Source: Nakamurella sp. PAMC28650 (GTDB lineage: Bacteria; Actinomycetota; Actinomycetes; Mycobacteriales; Nakamurellaceae). Taken from it: a stretch of 64,000 nt of DNA. The notes under the pieces are model-generated. The model was given only the letters and a program-made list of their open reading frames with translations. It searched no databases and had not been told where the DNA came from. The stretch is taken from the NCBI RefSeq assembly GCF_014303395.1, contig NZ_CP060298.1:3057001-3121000 (forward strand), written 5' to 3'. This document shows, piece by piece, positions 24,846-32,505 of this stretch (the stretch's first letter is position 1; the number at the start of each line of letters is the position of its first letter). The position numbers were made by a program, and so were the translations under genes.

Positions 24846-25716
24846 CCGACTCCTCTCGCAGACTGTCCAGGATGTCGTCGAGCGGGCGGTCCTGCGGTGG
24901 TCGGCCGCGTTCGATGAACCACTCCCGCCCGAAAACCAGACGGTACAAGGGCTTCGGCAGACGCAGCATCCACGCCAGACCGCGTTCGGCGGCCGCATCC
25001 GCCGTGCTCTGGCTGCGATGGGCCGACATCGCCGCCCGCTTCTGGTCCAGGTAGCCGCTCACGTCCACCCGGTGGGTGATCTCTGCGCGAGCAGAGTAGA
25101 GGGAGTCGAAACGCGACGGGTCGAAATCAGCAGTTCGCGGTGCAAACCAACGTCCGAAGGACAGTGCGCGTTGCAGCAGATGTCGATCGATGGTGGCTTC
25201 CAGCAGCACTGCGGTGCCGGCCATCTCCGCTGCCCTGGCCCCGACCAGGTGGACCTGGACGTGGTCGGGATGGCCGTAACCACCGGCCCGGTCGTAGGTG
25301 GTCAGGACATCGGCGGCTTCCTCGCGCAGCACTTCCGCCAAGGGTTCGGCGGCCACCTCCACGGACATACCGGCAAAACAGCCGCCGATGGAAGGGCCGC
25401 GACCGGTGGCGCTCCCCGAGTCGGCGTACCCCAGGACCACGGTCCGGGCGCAGCCCAGCGCCCGCGCCGAGGCATGCAATTCGGCGAGACGGACATCACC
25501 GAGTGCCGTCGAGGTGGTCAGCTCCGCCGATGCCAGTCCCTTCTCGCCGGCCGTGGCCGTCACCAGTACGACGCGGTGACCCTCCGTCGACAACCTGGCC
25601 ATCGTGCCGCCGGTCAGCAGCGCCTCGTCATCTGGGTGGGCGTGGAAGAAGACAATGGTGTAGCGGGTGTCACCGGGCGTGCGAGGGCGGCGACGGGATC
25701 TGGCACGGGACGGCAT
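24838..25716 (-). CDS. PIG-L (LmbE-like) deacetylase
   Basis: 292 residues. The zinc site is AHPDDE near the N-terminus with a second part in GGYGHPDHVQVH. The family removes acetyl groups from GlcNAc-containing substrates: GlcNAc-PI, mycothiol precursor, or glycopeptide and glycolipid intermediates. First gene of an operon with P450 and GT4, so a modified amino-sugar product is suggested rather than mycothiol. Only 45 bp separate its start from the divergent DMT gene. Confidence 0.93.
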   Translation of the reverse strand: MPSRARSRRRPRTPGDTRYTIVFFHAHPDDEALLTGGTMARLSTEGHRVVLVTATAGEKGLASAELTTSTALGDVRLAELHASARALGCARTVVLGYADSGSATGRGPSIGGCFAGMSVEVAAEPLAEVLREEAADVLTTYDRAGGYGHPDHVQVHLVGARAAEMAGTAVLLEATIDRHLLQRALSFGRWFAPRTADFDPSRFDSLYSARAEITHRVDVSGYLDQKRAAMSAHRSQSTADAAAERGLAWMLRLPKPLYRLVFGREWFIERGRPPQDRPLDDILDSLREESDG

Positions 25717-25761
25717 CAATAGAGTGTGACGGGGCCCGCCGGGGGACGCGAAGGGCAGTGT

Positions 25762-26682
25762 GTGTCGAACTACTGGATCGTGGTGTCGTTGAGCCTGGCG
25801 TCTGCGCTGGCGTTCGCGACGTCCACCTCGCTGAAACATGTGAGTGCGGGGCGTGTGCCTGACGCCCAGAGCATGCAGCCGCGGACCCTCGGCCGATTCA
25901 TCCGCGCAACGGTGTCGCATCGTCTCTGGCTGGCCGGGATCGGTTGTGACGTCGTCGGGCTCACCCTGCAGATCCTCGCGCTGCACCGGGGCGCCCTGAG
26001 CGTCGTCCAACCCCTGCTGCTGACGAGCCTGTTGTTCGCGCTCGTCATCCGGGCCCGTTTCGAGCGTCATCACATCACCGGGCAGCAGACCCTGTGGGCC
26101 CTGGTCCTGATCGGCTCCCTCGGTGGATTCGTCCTGCTCGCCGCGACGCCGGCGGCCGTCCATCAGTCGGCCGACCGGATTCCCGCGGCCATTGCCGGGA
26201 CGCTGGGCGTGGTCCTCGTGGTGATCTGCCTCGTCCTGGGCCGCCGGCAGCGCAACGGCGGGCGCACCGCGGCGATCCTGGGTACCGCTGTGGGCATGAT
26301 CTATGCGGCCACGGCGGCACTGATCAAGGCGGCCACCGACATCGGTGCCAGGAATCTGCTCGATCTGTTCACCAGCTGGCAGCTGTACACGGTGATCGCG
26401 GTGGGCGCCGCGGGGCTGGTCCTGAGCCAGCTGACGTTCCAGGCCGGTCCGCTCACCGCCAGCCTGCCGGCCACTGCGACGGTCGATCCGCTGCTGAGCA
26501 TCGTGATCGGGGTGGTCGTCTACGACGAGCAGATCAGGCAGGGATTCGGGACCAACCTCCTGCTCGTCCTCCTGCTCGTGGTGCTGGGCGTTGCCGTCCT
26601 GCAGCTGAGCCGGAACGAGGCCGAGTCCGCGATGAGCACCGACCGCATCGTCCGTCAGCGTGATGCCCTGGGTCGGGACTGA
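25762..26682 (+). CDS. DMT-superfamily (EamA/NIPA-like) membrane protein
   Basis: 306 residues from GTG 25762, which has AAGGG upstream. Nine or ten membrane helices in two half-repeats; the first half contains LTLQILALHRGALSVVQPLL and the second LTFQAGPLTASLPATATVDPL, a layout shared by actinobacterial DMT proteins that resemble NIPA-type magnesium transporters. A paralogue with the same layout lies at 29456-30364. No substrate is claimed. Its 3' end overlaps the PAP2 gene by 28 bp on the opposite strand. Confidence 0.85.
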   Translation: MSNYWIVVSLSLASALAFATSTSLKHVSAGRVPDAQSMQPRTLGRFIRATVSHRLWLAGIGCDVVGLTLQILALHRGALSVVQPLLLTSLLFALVIRARFERHHITGQQTLWALVLIGSLGGFVLLAATPAAVHQSADRIPAAIAGTLGVVLVVICLVLGRRQRNGGRTAAILGTAVGMIYAATAALIKAATDIGARNLLDLFTSWQLYTVIAVGAAGLVLSQLTFQAGPLTASLPATATVDPLLSIVIGVVVYDEQIRQGFGTNLLLVLLLVVLGVAVLQLSRNEAESAMSTDRIVRQRDALGRD

Positions 26683-27380
26683 TCGCCGGCCTGCCGCACT
26701 GCGGTGGGGGACACCTCGCCATCGGGGCGTCGACGGAAGTCCAGACCGGTCAGACGGCTGACGAGCATCAGGGCGAACACGGCCCAGCAGGCCGCGAACA
26801 ACCATCCGGCCAACACATCGGTCGGCCAGTGCACACCGAGGTAGGCGCGGGACCAGCCCACGGTCCCGGCGAACGCGGCCGCCGCCGCCACCGACCACAG
26901 GCGTGCAGCCCGGCCCCTCAGGGAGGGCCAGATCGACCAGAGCACCATGATGGCGGCCAGTGCCGCGTTGGCGCTGTGCCCGGACGGCAACGACCAACCG
27001 GTCGCCGTCGCCATCCAGTCACCACGCGGCGGGCGGGCGCGATGCAGCAGATCGGACAGACCGGTGCGCAGCAATGCTCCGGAGGCCAGCACGACAAGGG
27101 CGACGACCGGCCGCCACCGACGCACCAGAGCCGTGCGGCGCTGTCGCCACCACACCACGGCCGCCGCTGCGGCCAGTCCCGAGTACAGCACGGGTGAGCT
27201 GCCCGAGGCGGTCGCAGAAAGGGCGACGTCGGTGGCCCACCCATGCCGATGCCGCAGCATCCAGTCGTGGATGGCAGTGTCGAACCCCGGCGGCCCCGGT
27301 GCCCGCATGACCACGGAGATCAACACGGCCAGCACTGCCACACCGGCAACCAGCCACGCTCCGCGTCGTCCGACTATCAC
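26655..27380 (-). CDS. PAP2-family membrane phosphatase
   Basis: 241 residues with six membrane helices. The three-part active site is RARPPRGD (KxxxxxxRP variant), PSGHSAN and SRAYLGVHWPTDVLAG. The family dephosphorylates lipid phosphates such as phosphatidate or undecaprenyl pyrophosphate on the outer face of the membrane. GTG 27380 lies seven bases after TACTAT, so the transcript is likely leaderless and the promoter overlaps an ACTAT/ATAGT dyad. Confidence 0.92.
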   Translation of the reverse strand: MIVGRRGAWLVAGVAVLAVLISVVMRAPGPPGFDTAIHDWMLRHRHGWATDVALSATASGSSPVLYSGLAAAAAVVWWRQRRTALVRRWRPVVALVVLASGALLRTGLSDLLHRARPPRGDWMATATGWSLPSGHSANAALAAIMVLWSIWPSLRGRAARLWSVAAAAAFAGTVGWSRAYLGVHWPTDVLAGWLFAACWAVFALMLVSRLTGLDFRRRPDGEVSPTAVRQAGDQSRPRASR

Positions 27381-27393
27381 TGTTTCGATAGTA
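27374..27393. promoter_or_regulatory. ACTAT-N10-ATAGT dyad at PAP2 start
   Basis: A variant of the local palindrome with a 10-base spacer. On the minus strand its TACTAT serves as the probable -10 for the leaderless PAP2 transcript, so any protein binding the dyad would block transcription. Confidence 0.5.
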
Positions 27394-27429
27394 GACGACG
27401 GCGCCTCTCGGACCGGGCCGGAAATGAGA

Positions 27430-27463
27430 AGAGGGCCACCGGCGGATGTGCCGGTGGCCCTCT
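27430..27463 (-). terminator. Terminator hairpin after the phosphodiesterase gene
   Basis: AGAGGGCCACCGGC and GCCGGTGGCCCTCT form a perfect 14-bp stem with a 6-base loop, located 16 bp beyond the stop codon of the phosphodiesterase gene on the minus strand and upstream of PAP2. Confidence 0.85.
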
Positions 27464-27478
27464 CCTCGCTCGGTGGTG

Positions 27479-29257
27479 CTACAGACCTGGGAGCACCGGG
27501 GTGTGCTCGGTGCGTACGGCCTGCAGGGTCTTCGGGTTGAGGCCCAGCAGCGCCAGGATGGTCGGTGCGATCGAGGTGGTCTGGACATGCGTGCCGTTGA
27601 CGGCGTGATGGGTGACCGCCGCGCCGGACACCACGAGCGCGACGTCCAGATCGGCCGGCGCGTCGCCGCCGTGCTCGGCGATCTTCTTGACCCCGCCGGT
27701 ATAGACGACGCCCGGCTGGGCGATCCCGATCAGGTCCGGGGCGTGCGGGTCGCCGTTCCTGGCCCGGACCAGCGTGTCGGCCGCGGCACCGGTGTAGACC
27801 CTGGTCAGCCCGGAGGTCCGGACCGTGGCGGAGTAGACGCCCTTGGGGTCGGTGATCTTGTTGGCCGGCGCACTGTGGTGCAGCAGGTAGCTCTTGGCGA
27901 AGTCCAGCGCTGCGCCCGACCGGTCGGACAGCCACAGCAGCATGCCGTCGTCGTCCACCGAGAAAATCACCAGTGCAGCGGCTTTGGGATGCGTGGAGGC
28001 CCAGGCGGCGTCGAGCCCCGCGATGATCTTGCCGTCGTCGACCCGACGCAGGGTGGAGCCGTCCGTCGGCGCCTGCCCGTGCTTGGCCGAGAGGATGATC
28101 GTGGTGCTGGAGGCCAGTCCGGCACGGGAGATCGCCGCGCTCATGGTGCCGACCTGGGCGTTGATGTAGCCCAGCGCCCTTCGCAGCAGCGGACCGGGGG
28201 TTCCGTCCTTCTGGTATCCACCGGCCAGCCCGTCCGACAGCGGCAGCTTCTCCGCGGTGGAGACGGTCTGGAAGTTCATGCCGAAGATCGCCGGCGTGCC
28301 CACCCGGTGGGTCCCGGAGTGGTCGAAGCCGTTGATCTCGTTGACGACGGCAGCCACCTTCGTGCTGTCGTAGACCTGCGTCAGGGCGTTGTCGGTGGTC
28401 CAGTCGTCACCGACGGAGTCGGCCACGCTGTTGATCTCCGGCGTGAAGAGGTCCTGGATGCCCTTGCCGGACGGCCCGTTCAGGATTTCGTACGCCGCGT
28501 GCTTGTCCGACCAGGCCGTGCGCAGACCGTGGCTGCGAGCGACCTCGAACACCGTGTTGACCCGCAGGTACTGGGAGGGATACACGGGAAGGCACGTCGC
28601 CGGGTCGACCGGCAACGCCGCCGGGTCGAGCAGCGACTGCGGGGTGGGCGTCATCTGCAGGATGGCGGCGGTGATGGCCTTGGCGTTCGCGACGGTGTCG
28701 GCCAGGCTGTTGGTCGGGAGGGCCTTCAGTGCGGACGCCGTCAGCCCCTGGCCGGCGTCGAGGGTGATCGGGTTCTGCGACCGGTCGGCGGCTTCGGTCC
28801 AGGAGACCTCGGTGCCGGGAACTGCAGTGGTGCAATCGATCGTGCCGGGTGCGAGCAGCTGGTGATTGTACGTGTCGTCGTAGAAGACGCCGGTGGTTCC
28901 GGGGCCTCCGCCGGTCAACTGGGCGACCATGCCCGGGAACGAGTCGGACGGGAAGGTGGTCTGGGCGTGGGTGTACTCGGTGCCCCGCGATACCAGGGTG
29001 GCCAGGGCCGAGTGCGGGTACTTCTTCACGTACCAGGCCAGGTCGGACTGGTGGAGTCCGTCGACCGAGAGCAGCAGGACGTGCTTGCTCCTGGCGGACG
29101 CTGCGGCCGTTGCTGATGCTGTCGCTGCTGCGGCTGTTGCGGACGCTGCGGCTGTTGCGGACGGGGCTGCCGAGGCCTGACCGACACCGGCCGAGGTCAG
29201 GGCGAGACCGGCGGCCACAGCGGCAGCACCGAATCGATAACGCTTGCGGATGAACAT
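27479..29257 (-). CDS. Secreted type I phosphodiesterase / alkaline phosphatase-superfamily protein
   Basis: 592 residues. A signal peptide (MFIRKRYRFGAAAVAAGLAL to QASAAPS) is followed by an Ala/Thr/Ser-rich spacer. The metallo-enzyme core starts LLLSVDGLHQSDLAWY (first metal Asp), with nucleophile Ser/Thr region TTFPSDSFPGMVAQLTGG, and the later metal loop SAKHGQAPTDG. This matches the nucleotide pyrophosphatase/phosphodiesterase branch, which hydrolyses nucleotide or phospholipid diesters outside the cell. ATG 29257 is preceded by GGAAAGG; 13 upstream codons are not signal-like. Confidence 0.9.
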   Translation of the reverse strand: MFIRKRYRFGAAAVAAGLALTSAGVGQASAAPSATAAASATAAAATASATAAASARSKHVLLLSVDGLHQSDLAWYVKKYPHSALATLVSRGTEYTHAQTTFPSDSFPGMVAQLTGGGPGTTGVFYDDTYNHQLLAPGTIDCTTAVPGTEVSWTEAADRSQNPITLDAGQGLTASALKALPTNSLADTVANAKAITAAILQMTPTPQSLLDPAALPVDPATCLPVYPSQYLRVNTVFEVARSHGLRTAWSDKHAAYEILNGPSGKGIQDLFTPEINSVADSVGDDWTTDNALTQVYDSTKVAAVVNEINGFDHSGTHRVGTPAIFGMNFQTVSTAEKLPLSDGLAGGYQKDGTPGPLLRRALGYINAQVGTMSAAISRAGLASSTTIILSAKHGQAPTDGSTLRRVDDGKIIAGLDAAWASTHPKAAALVIFSVDDDGMLLWLSDRSGAALDFAKSYLLHHSAPANKITDPKGVYSATVRTSGLTRVYTGAAADTLVRARNGDPHAPDLIGIAQPGVVYTGGVKKIAEHGGDAPADLDVALVVSGAAVTHHAVNGTHVQTTSIAPTILALLGLNPKTLQAVRTEHTPVLPGL

Positions 29258-29304
29258 GTAAACCTTTCCGAGCCGACCCACGTCGAGCTCGGACAATTTC
29301 TATT

Positions 29305-29321
29305 ACTAATGATCAGGTAGT
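29305..29321. promoter_or_regulatory. Degenerate ACTAT-N7-ATAGT site upstream of phosphodiesterase
   Basis: ACTAA-N7-GTAGT, one mismatch in the dyad compared with the perfect copies nearby and with the same 7-base spacer. It lies 48 bp upstream of the phosphodiesterase start. Confidence 0.4.
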
Positions 29322-29389
29322 ACCACTACGTCGGGAGGAACAACCGCTGAACGTCGGGTGAACCAGACCTCGGCCGGTCGGCCGCTGAT

Positions 29390-29406
29390 ACTATTGGATA
29401 AATAGT
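29390..29406. promoter_or_regulatory. Palindrome ACTAT-N7-ATAGT upstream of DMT gene
   Basis: Perfect copy; the symmetry extends one base each side to TACTATT-GGATA-AATAGTA (29389-29407). It stands out as AT-rich in a very GC-rich background and lies 50 bp before the DMT start. Confidence 0.7.
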
Positions 29407-29455
29407 AGCGATGGGGCCCAGACCCGGGCAGAACTGACCGGAGCGGGAGGTGGCC

Positions 29456-30364
29456 ATGCTGGGAGCGATCGTGGCCGCCCTGGGCGGATCGTTCTTCTTC
29501 GCTCTCGCCGCGGCCCTCCAGCATCGGGAGGCCCTGCGGATCGGCGGATCCGGTGTCGGTGGGTTTCGGGTGCTGTGGAAGTTGTGCCATCGGCCGTGGT
29601 GGGTGGTCGGCGTGGCGTCCGACGTCCTGTCGGTGGCACTTCACGTGATCGCGCTGTCGATGGCGACACTGTCACTCGTGCAGCCTCTCGGCGTGATGGG
29701 GGTCGTCTTCGCCATCCCCCTGGGCGCCGCGGTGCGTGGCCATCGGATCCGCCCACTGGATCTCGCCGCCGCCGCAGTCGTGGTGATCGGCCTGACCGTC
29801 CTCCTGAGAGCCCTTCCCGTCTCCACCTCGGTCCACGTGCCCGCCCTGCGTTCGGTCCTGGGCCTGACCGCCCTGACCGTGGTCCTGGTGGCGTTGGCGA
29901 CCGCCGTCGCACGCCTGACCGCCGGGCGCAGGCGAACCCTACTGCTCGCGGGAGGCGCCGGGGCGGCGTTCGGGGCCACCGCGGTGCTCGTGCGCACCCT
30001 GCTGCTGCTCCTGGAAGGGTCGGGTTCCGGTGCGGAGATGATCTGGACCGGGGTCTGTGTCGCAGTGCTGGCCGTCGGGGGGTATCTCCTACTCCAGAGT
30101 GCCTATCGCGCCGGGCATTTCGCCGGCGCGGTGGCGACGGCCACCGTGCTCGATCCCGTGGTGGCCGTGTTGGCCGGTGGCTTCCTGTTGCGGGAGAGCC
30201 TGCCCACCGGTCCGGTGACCCTCCTCATCATCGGCGTGTCCGGTCTGTTGGTGTGCGCGGGGGTCGCACTGCTCGTGCGCTCACCCGCGAGCCTCTCGCT
30301 AGGGCCGGTCGAAGGCTCGACCGAACCCGAGACCACCGACCACCCGGATGCTCTCATCCGCTAG
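29456..30364 (+). CDS. DMT-superfamily membrane protein (paralogue of 25762-26682)
   Basis: 302 residues, nine or ten membrane helices in two repeats. LHVIALSMATLSLVQPLGVMG and QSAYRAGHFAGAVATATVLDPV occupy the same positions as in the gene 4 kb upstream, so the two are paralogues. ATG 29456 has GGGAGG at 5-6 nt spacing. It sits under a perfect ACTAT-N7-ATAGT site. A lipid, carrier or cation substrate is possible; none is demonstrated. Confidence 0.87.
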   Translation: MLGAIVAALGGSFFFALAAALQHREALRIGGSGVGGFRVLWKLCHRPWWVVGVASDVLSVALHVIALSMATLSLVQPLGVMGVVFAIPLGAAVRGHRIRPLDLAAAAVVVIGLTVLLRALPVSTSVHVPALRSVLGLTALTVVLVALATAVARLTAGRRRTLLLAGGAGAAFGATAVLVRTLLLLLEGSGSGAEMIWTGVCVAVLAVGGYLLLQSAYRAGHFAGAVATATVLDPVVAVLAGGFLLRESLPTGPVTLLIIGVSGLLVCAGVALLVRSPASLSLGPVEGSTEPETTDHPDALIR

Positions 30365-30413
30365 CGCCTGCATCAATGGCTGTTTCACATGAGTTTCCAG
30401 CACTTCGATGGCT

Positions 30414-30430
30414 ACTATTCGACTGATAGT
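30414..30430. promoter_or_regulatory. Palindrome ACTAT-N7-ATAGT upstream of small membrane operon
   Basis: Perfect copy, extended to CTACTAT-N7-ATAGTAG (30412-30432). It lies 47 bp upstream of the start at 30477, almost the same distance as at the DMT gene. Confidence 0.7.
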
Positions 30431-30476
30431 AGAAGCGACCGGCCGTCGGGCCCGCGCCAGATCGAATGGAGCCATC

Positions 30477-30761
30477 ATGAGGACAGGGACTGCGGGACGG
30501 TTGCGAGCGGCCACCGGATGGGCCAGGCAGCGGGGTGCAGCGCTGATCAGGCGGCGGCGGGCGCAGCTCGTGGTCGCGGTCCTGTTCGGAGCGCTGCTGG
30601 GTGGAGGTTTCGTCGCCGCATCGACGGGCCTGTCGGAGGGGGGCCACGGTCGTGGCGCCGGCTTCTCCGTGTCGCAGGATTCCCGCCCGGGTCAGCCGCC
30701 CCAGGGCGGGCCGGGCAGCATGGGTCCCGGCAACGACGGCTCCGACGACAGCGGCCGGTGA
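30477..30761 (+). CDS. Small single-pass membrane protein
   Basis: 94 residues from ATG 30477 (GAATGGAGCC upstream). A basic N-terminus (ALIRRRRAQ) precedes one membrane helix (LVVAVLFGALLGGGFVAAS). The exported tail is Gly/Ser/Pro-rich and disordered. Not assigned to a family. Its stop overlaps the next gene's GTG in GTGA, so the two are co-translated. Confidence 0.65.
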   Translation: MRTGTAGRLRAATGWARQRGAALIRRRRAQLVVAVLFGALLGGGFVAASTGLSEGGHGRGAGFSVSQDSRPGQPPQGGPGSMGPGNDGSDDSGR

Positions 30762-31708
30762 ACGCCTTGACGACCTGGCCCGCGCCGGAGTCCTTGCACG
30801 ACGACCTTCCTGAACCGCCGTCCGGCGAGCTACCCCCGGTCTGGAAATTCGATGACGGAGTATCGGCCGACCTGTCCGCCCGCTGGGCGGCCGTGACGGA
30901 GGATGACGTCCTGCTGAAGGATTTCGTCCGCACGATGACCGGCGCCGGCGGCGTCCTCCTGCTGCTGGGCGGTCTGACGTCCGTCCTGATCGGATCCGGC
31001 CATCTCTGGTTCTCGTTGTGCTGCATCCTGTTGGGTGTCGATGCGGCGGTGGCGGTCCGGTTCTCGCACCGGCGTGACCGGATCACCCCGCGGCGGGTCA
31101 CCGCCCGCGAGATCGACCTACTGCTGGCCCATCGCAGCCTGGTCGGCTTCAGCGACTGGACGCACCTGCCGGCCGACGATCTACCGCAGGAGGTTGCCGC
31201 CGCGCGTCTGGCGGCGGCCCTGGCCGGCGAGCTGGAGTCCCTCCCCGCCTGGACGTCGGAGCAACTTGCCGGCCACCGGGTGCAACTGGATCCGGCCGAG
31301 GAATCCCGACTCCTCCAGCTCGCCTGCCGGGAGATCTACGACCACCGCCAGTTCCTGGACGCACAGCTGTCCCGGGCGACCACGTCGCCGACGGCGGTGT
31401 TGCGTGCGACCCGGCTCGAGTGGGAGGAACGGCTCGGGCAGACGTGGACCGCACTCGATGACCGGCTGTCGGCCTTCGGCGACTACGTCCGGGAGCTCCG
31501 AGAAGTGGCTGCCCTGCTCGAGAGCAGTGGCGCCGGAGAACGTCTCCACCGCTCCCCGCTCGAGCACGAACCGGCGATGGCGGTCCGGATCGTCGGACAT
31601 GAGATGGCGCGTGAGCACCTGCAACGCTTGCGGGGTGATGTCGCCGATCTGCAGGAAGAGCCTGCCGGAGTGCAGATCTCAGGTGACGGGAACCGGGCGA
31701 TCCAGTAG
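30758..31708 (+). CDS. Membrane-anchored helical protein, unknown function
   Basis: 316 residues from GTG 30758. Residues about 65-105 form two close membrane helices (GAGGVLLLLGGLTSVLIG, FSLCCILLGVDAAVAV). The remaining 210 residues are a long, charged, mostly helical cytoplasmic domain rich in Leu, Glu and Arg with coiled-coil character. No catalytic motif is visible. Coupled to the preceding single-pass protein and placed under the same palindrome; probably partners. Confidence 0.7.
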   Translation: MNALTTWPAPESLHDDLPEPPSGELPPVWKFDDGVSADLSARWAAVTEDDVLLKDFVRTMTGAGGVLLLLGGLTSVLIGSGHLWFSLCCILLGVDAAVAVRFSHRRDRITPRRVTAREIDLLLAHRSLVGFSDWTHLPADDLPQEVAAARLAAALAGELESLPAWTSEQLAGHRVQLDPAEESRLLQLACREIYDHRQFLDAQLSRATTSPTAVLRATRLEWEERLGQTWTALDDRLSAFGDYVRELREVAALLESSGAGERLHRSPLEHEPAMAVRIVGHEMAREHLQRLRGDVADLQEEPAGVQISGDGNRAIQ

Positions 31709-31740
31709 TGGTGACGGGAGGTGCGACCTCCGCAACTGTT

Positions 31741-31757
31741 ACTATCAACCCAATAGT
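31741..31757. promoter_or_regulatory. Palindrome ACTAT-N7-ATAGT upstream of DedA
   Basis: Third perfect copy, 50 bp upstream of the leader ORF start and about 88 bp before the DedA start. Flanks extend to TTACTAT and ATAGTAC. Confidence 0.7.
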
Positions 31758-31806
31758 ACTACGGGTTGTATCGTTATCAGTGACAGATCTGCACCGAAGG
31801 AGACAC

Positions 31807-31848
31807 ATGGATGCCATCGCAGGTCCGCCGTCCGCGAGTTCGTCGTGA
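31807..31848 (+). CDS. 13-residue leader ORF coupled to DedA
   Basis: ATG 31807 has the best ribosome site in the region (GAAGGAGA, spacing 3-6). The peptide is MDAIAGPPSASSS, and its TGA (31846-31848) overlaps the DedA GTG as GTGA. DedA has no other usable start nearby and no Shine-Dalgarno of its own, so its translation probably depends on ribosomes finishing this ORF. Confidence 0.55.
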   Translation: MDAIAGPPSASSS

Positions 31849-32489
31849 TCGCCGGCACTCTCGCGTCGGGCTTCAACCCGCTCGACGCCACCAGCGTCAT
31901 CGCTGCCACCGGCCTGATCGGCATCTTCTGCGTACTCGTCGCCGAGACGGGGCTGCTGGTCGGATTCTTCCTGCCGGGTGACTCGCTGCTGTTCAGTGCC
32001 GGACTGCTGGCCGCGAGTCAAGGTGCACTGCACCTACCGCTGGGCGGGGTACTGGCCGTGGCGGCCGCGGGTGCCCTGATCGGAGCGCAGATCGGTTTCT
32101 GGATCGGGCGGACACTCGGGGTCCGTCTTCTCGAGCGCGCCCGCAGGCCGGCCCTTCGACGGGCTGCCGATCGGGTGTCCGAAGTCATCGAACGCTACGG
32201 CCCGGCCAAGGCGATCGTGCTGGCCCGGTTCATCCCGGTGGTCCGCACCGTGATGAACCCGATGGCCGGCATGATCGGCATCTCGACGCGTCTGTTCACC
32301 CTCTGGCAGATCATCGGTGGCCTCGTCTGGTCGCTCGGCGTCACGATGGCGGGCTTCTGGCTGGGCTCGCAGATCACCGGCATCGACAAATACCTGCTGC
32401 CGATCATCGCGGTGGTCGTCGTCATCTCGCTGATTCCGGTGGCGCTGGAGTTGCGCAGGATGCGCCGCGAGGGCAGATCTGCTGCCTGA
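31845..32489 (+). CDS. DedA-family membrane protein
   Basis: 214 residues. Family signatures are VLVAETGLLVGFFLPGDSLLFSAG, GAQIGFWIGR, ERYGPAKAIVLARFIPVVRTVMNPMAG and a final helix. DedA proteins are proton-linked flippases or recyclers of lipid carriers; some return undecaprenyl phosphate to the inner leaflet. Sharing an upstream palindrome with PAP2 and phosphodiesterase genes supports such a role. GTG 31845 is the start implied by the leader overlap. Confidence 0.92.
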   Translation: MIAGTLASGFNPLDATSVIAATGLIGIFCVLVAETGLLVGFFLPGDSLLFSAGLLAASQGALHLPLGGVLAVAAAGALIGAQIGFWIGRTLGVRLLERARRPALRRAADRVSEVIERYGPAKAIVLARFIPVVRTVMNPMAGMIGISTRLFTLWQIIGGLVWSLGVTMAGFWLGSQITGIDKYLLPIIAVVVVISLIPVALELRRMRREGRSAA

Positions 32490-32505
32490 GAGGGTGGCCG
32501 GTCGC

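Noticed and set aside
27446-29116. 556-codon plus-strand frame opposite the phosphodiesterase gene
   Set aside because: The minus strand has the signal peptide and metallo-enzyme motifs; the plus frame is low-complexity Gly/Arg/Val shadow.
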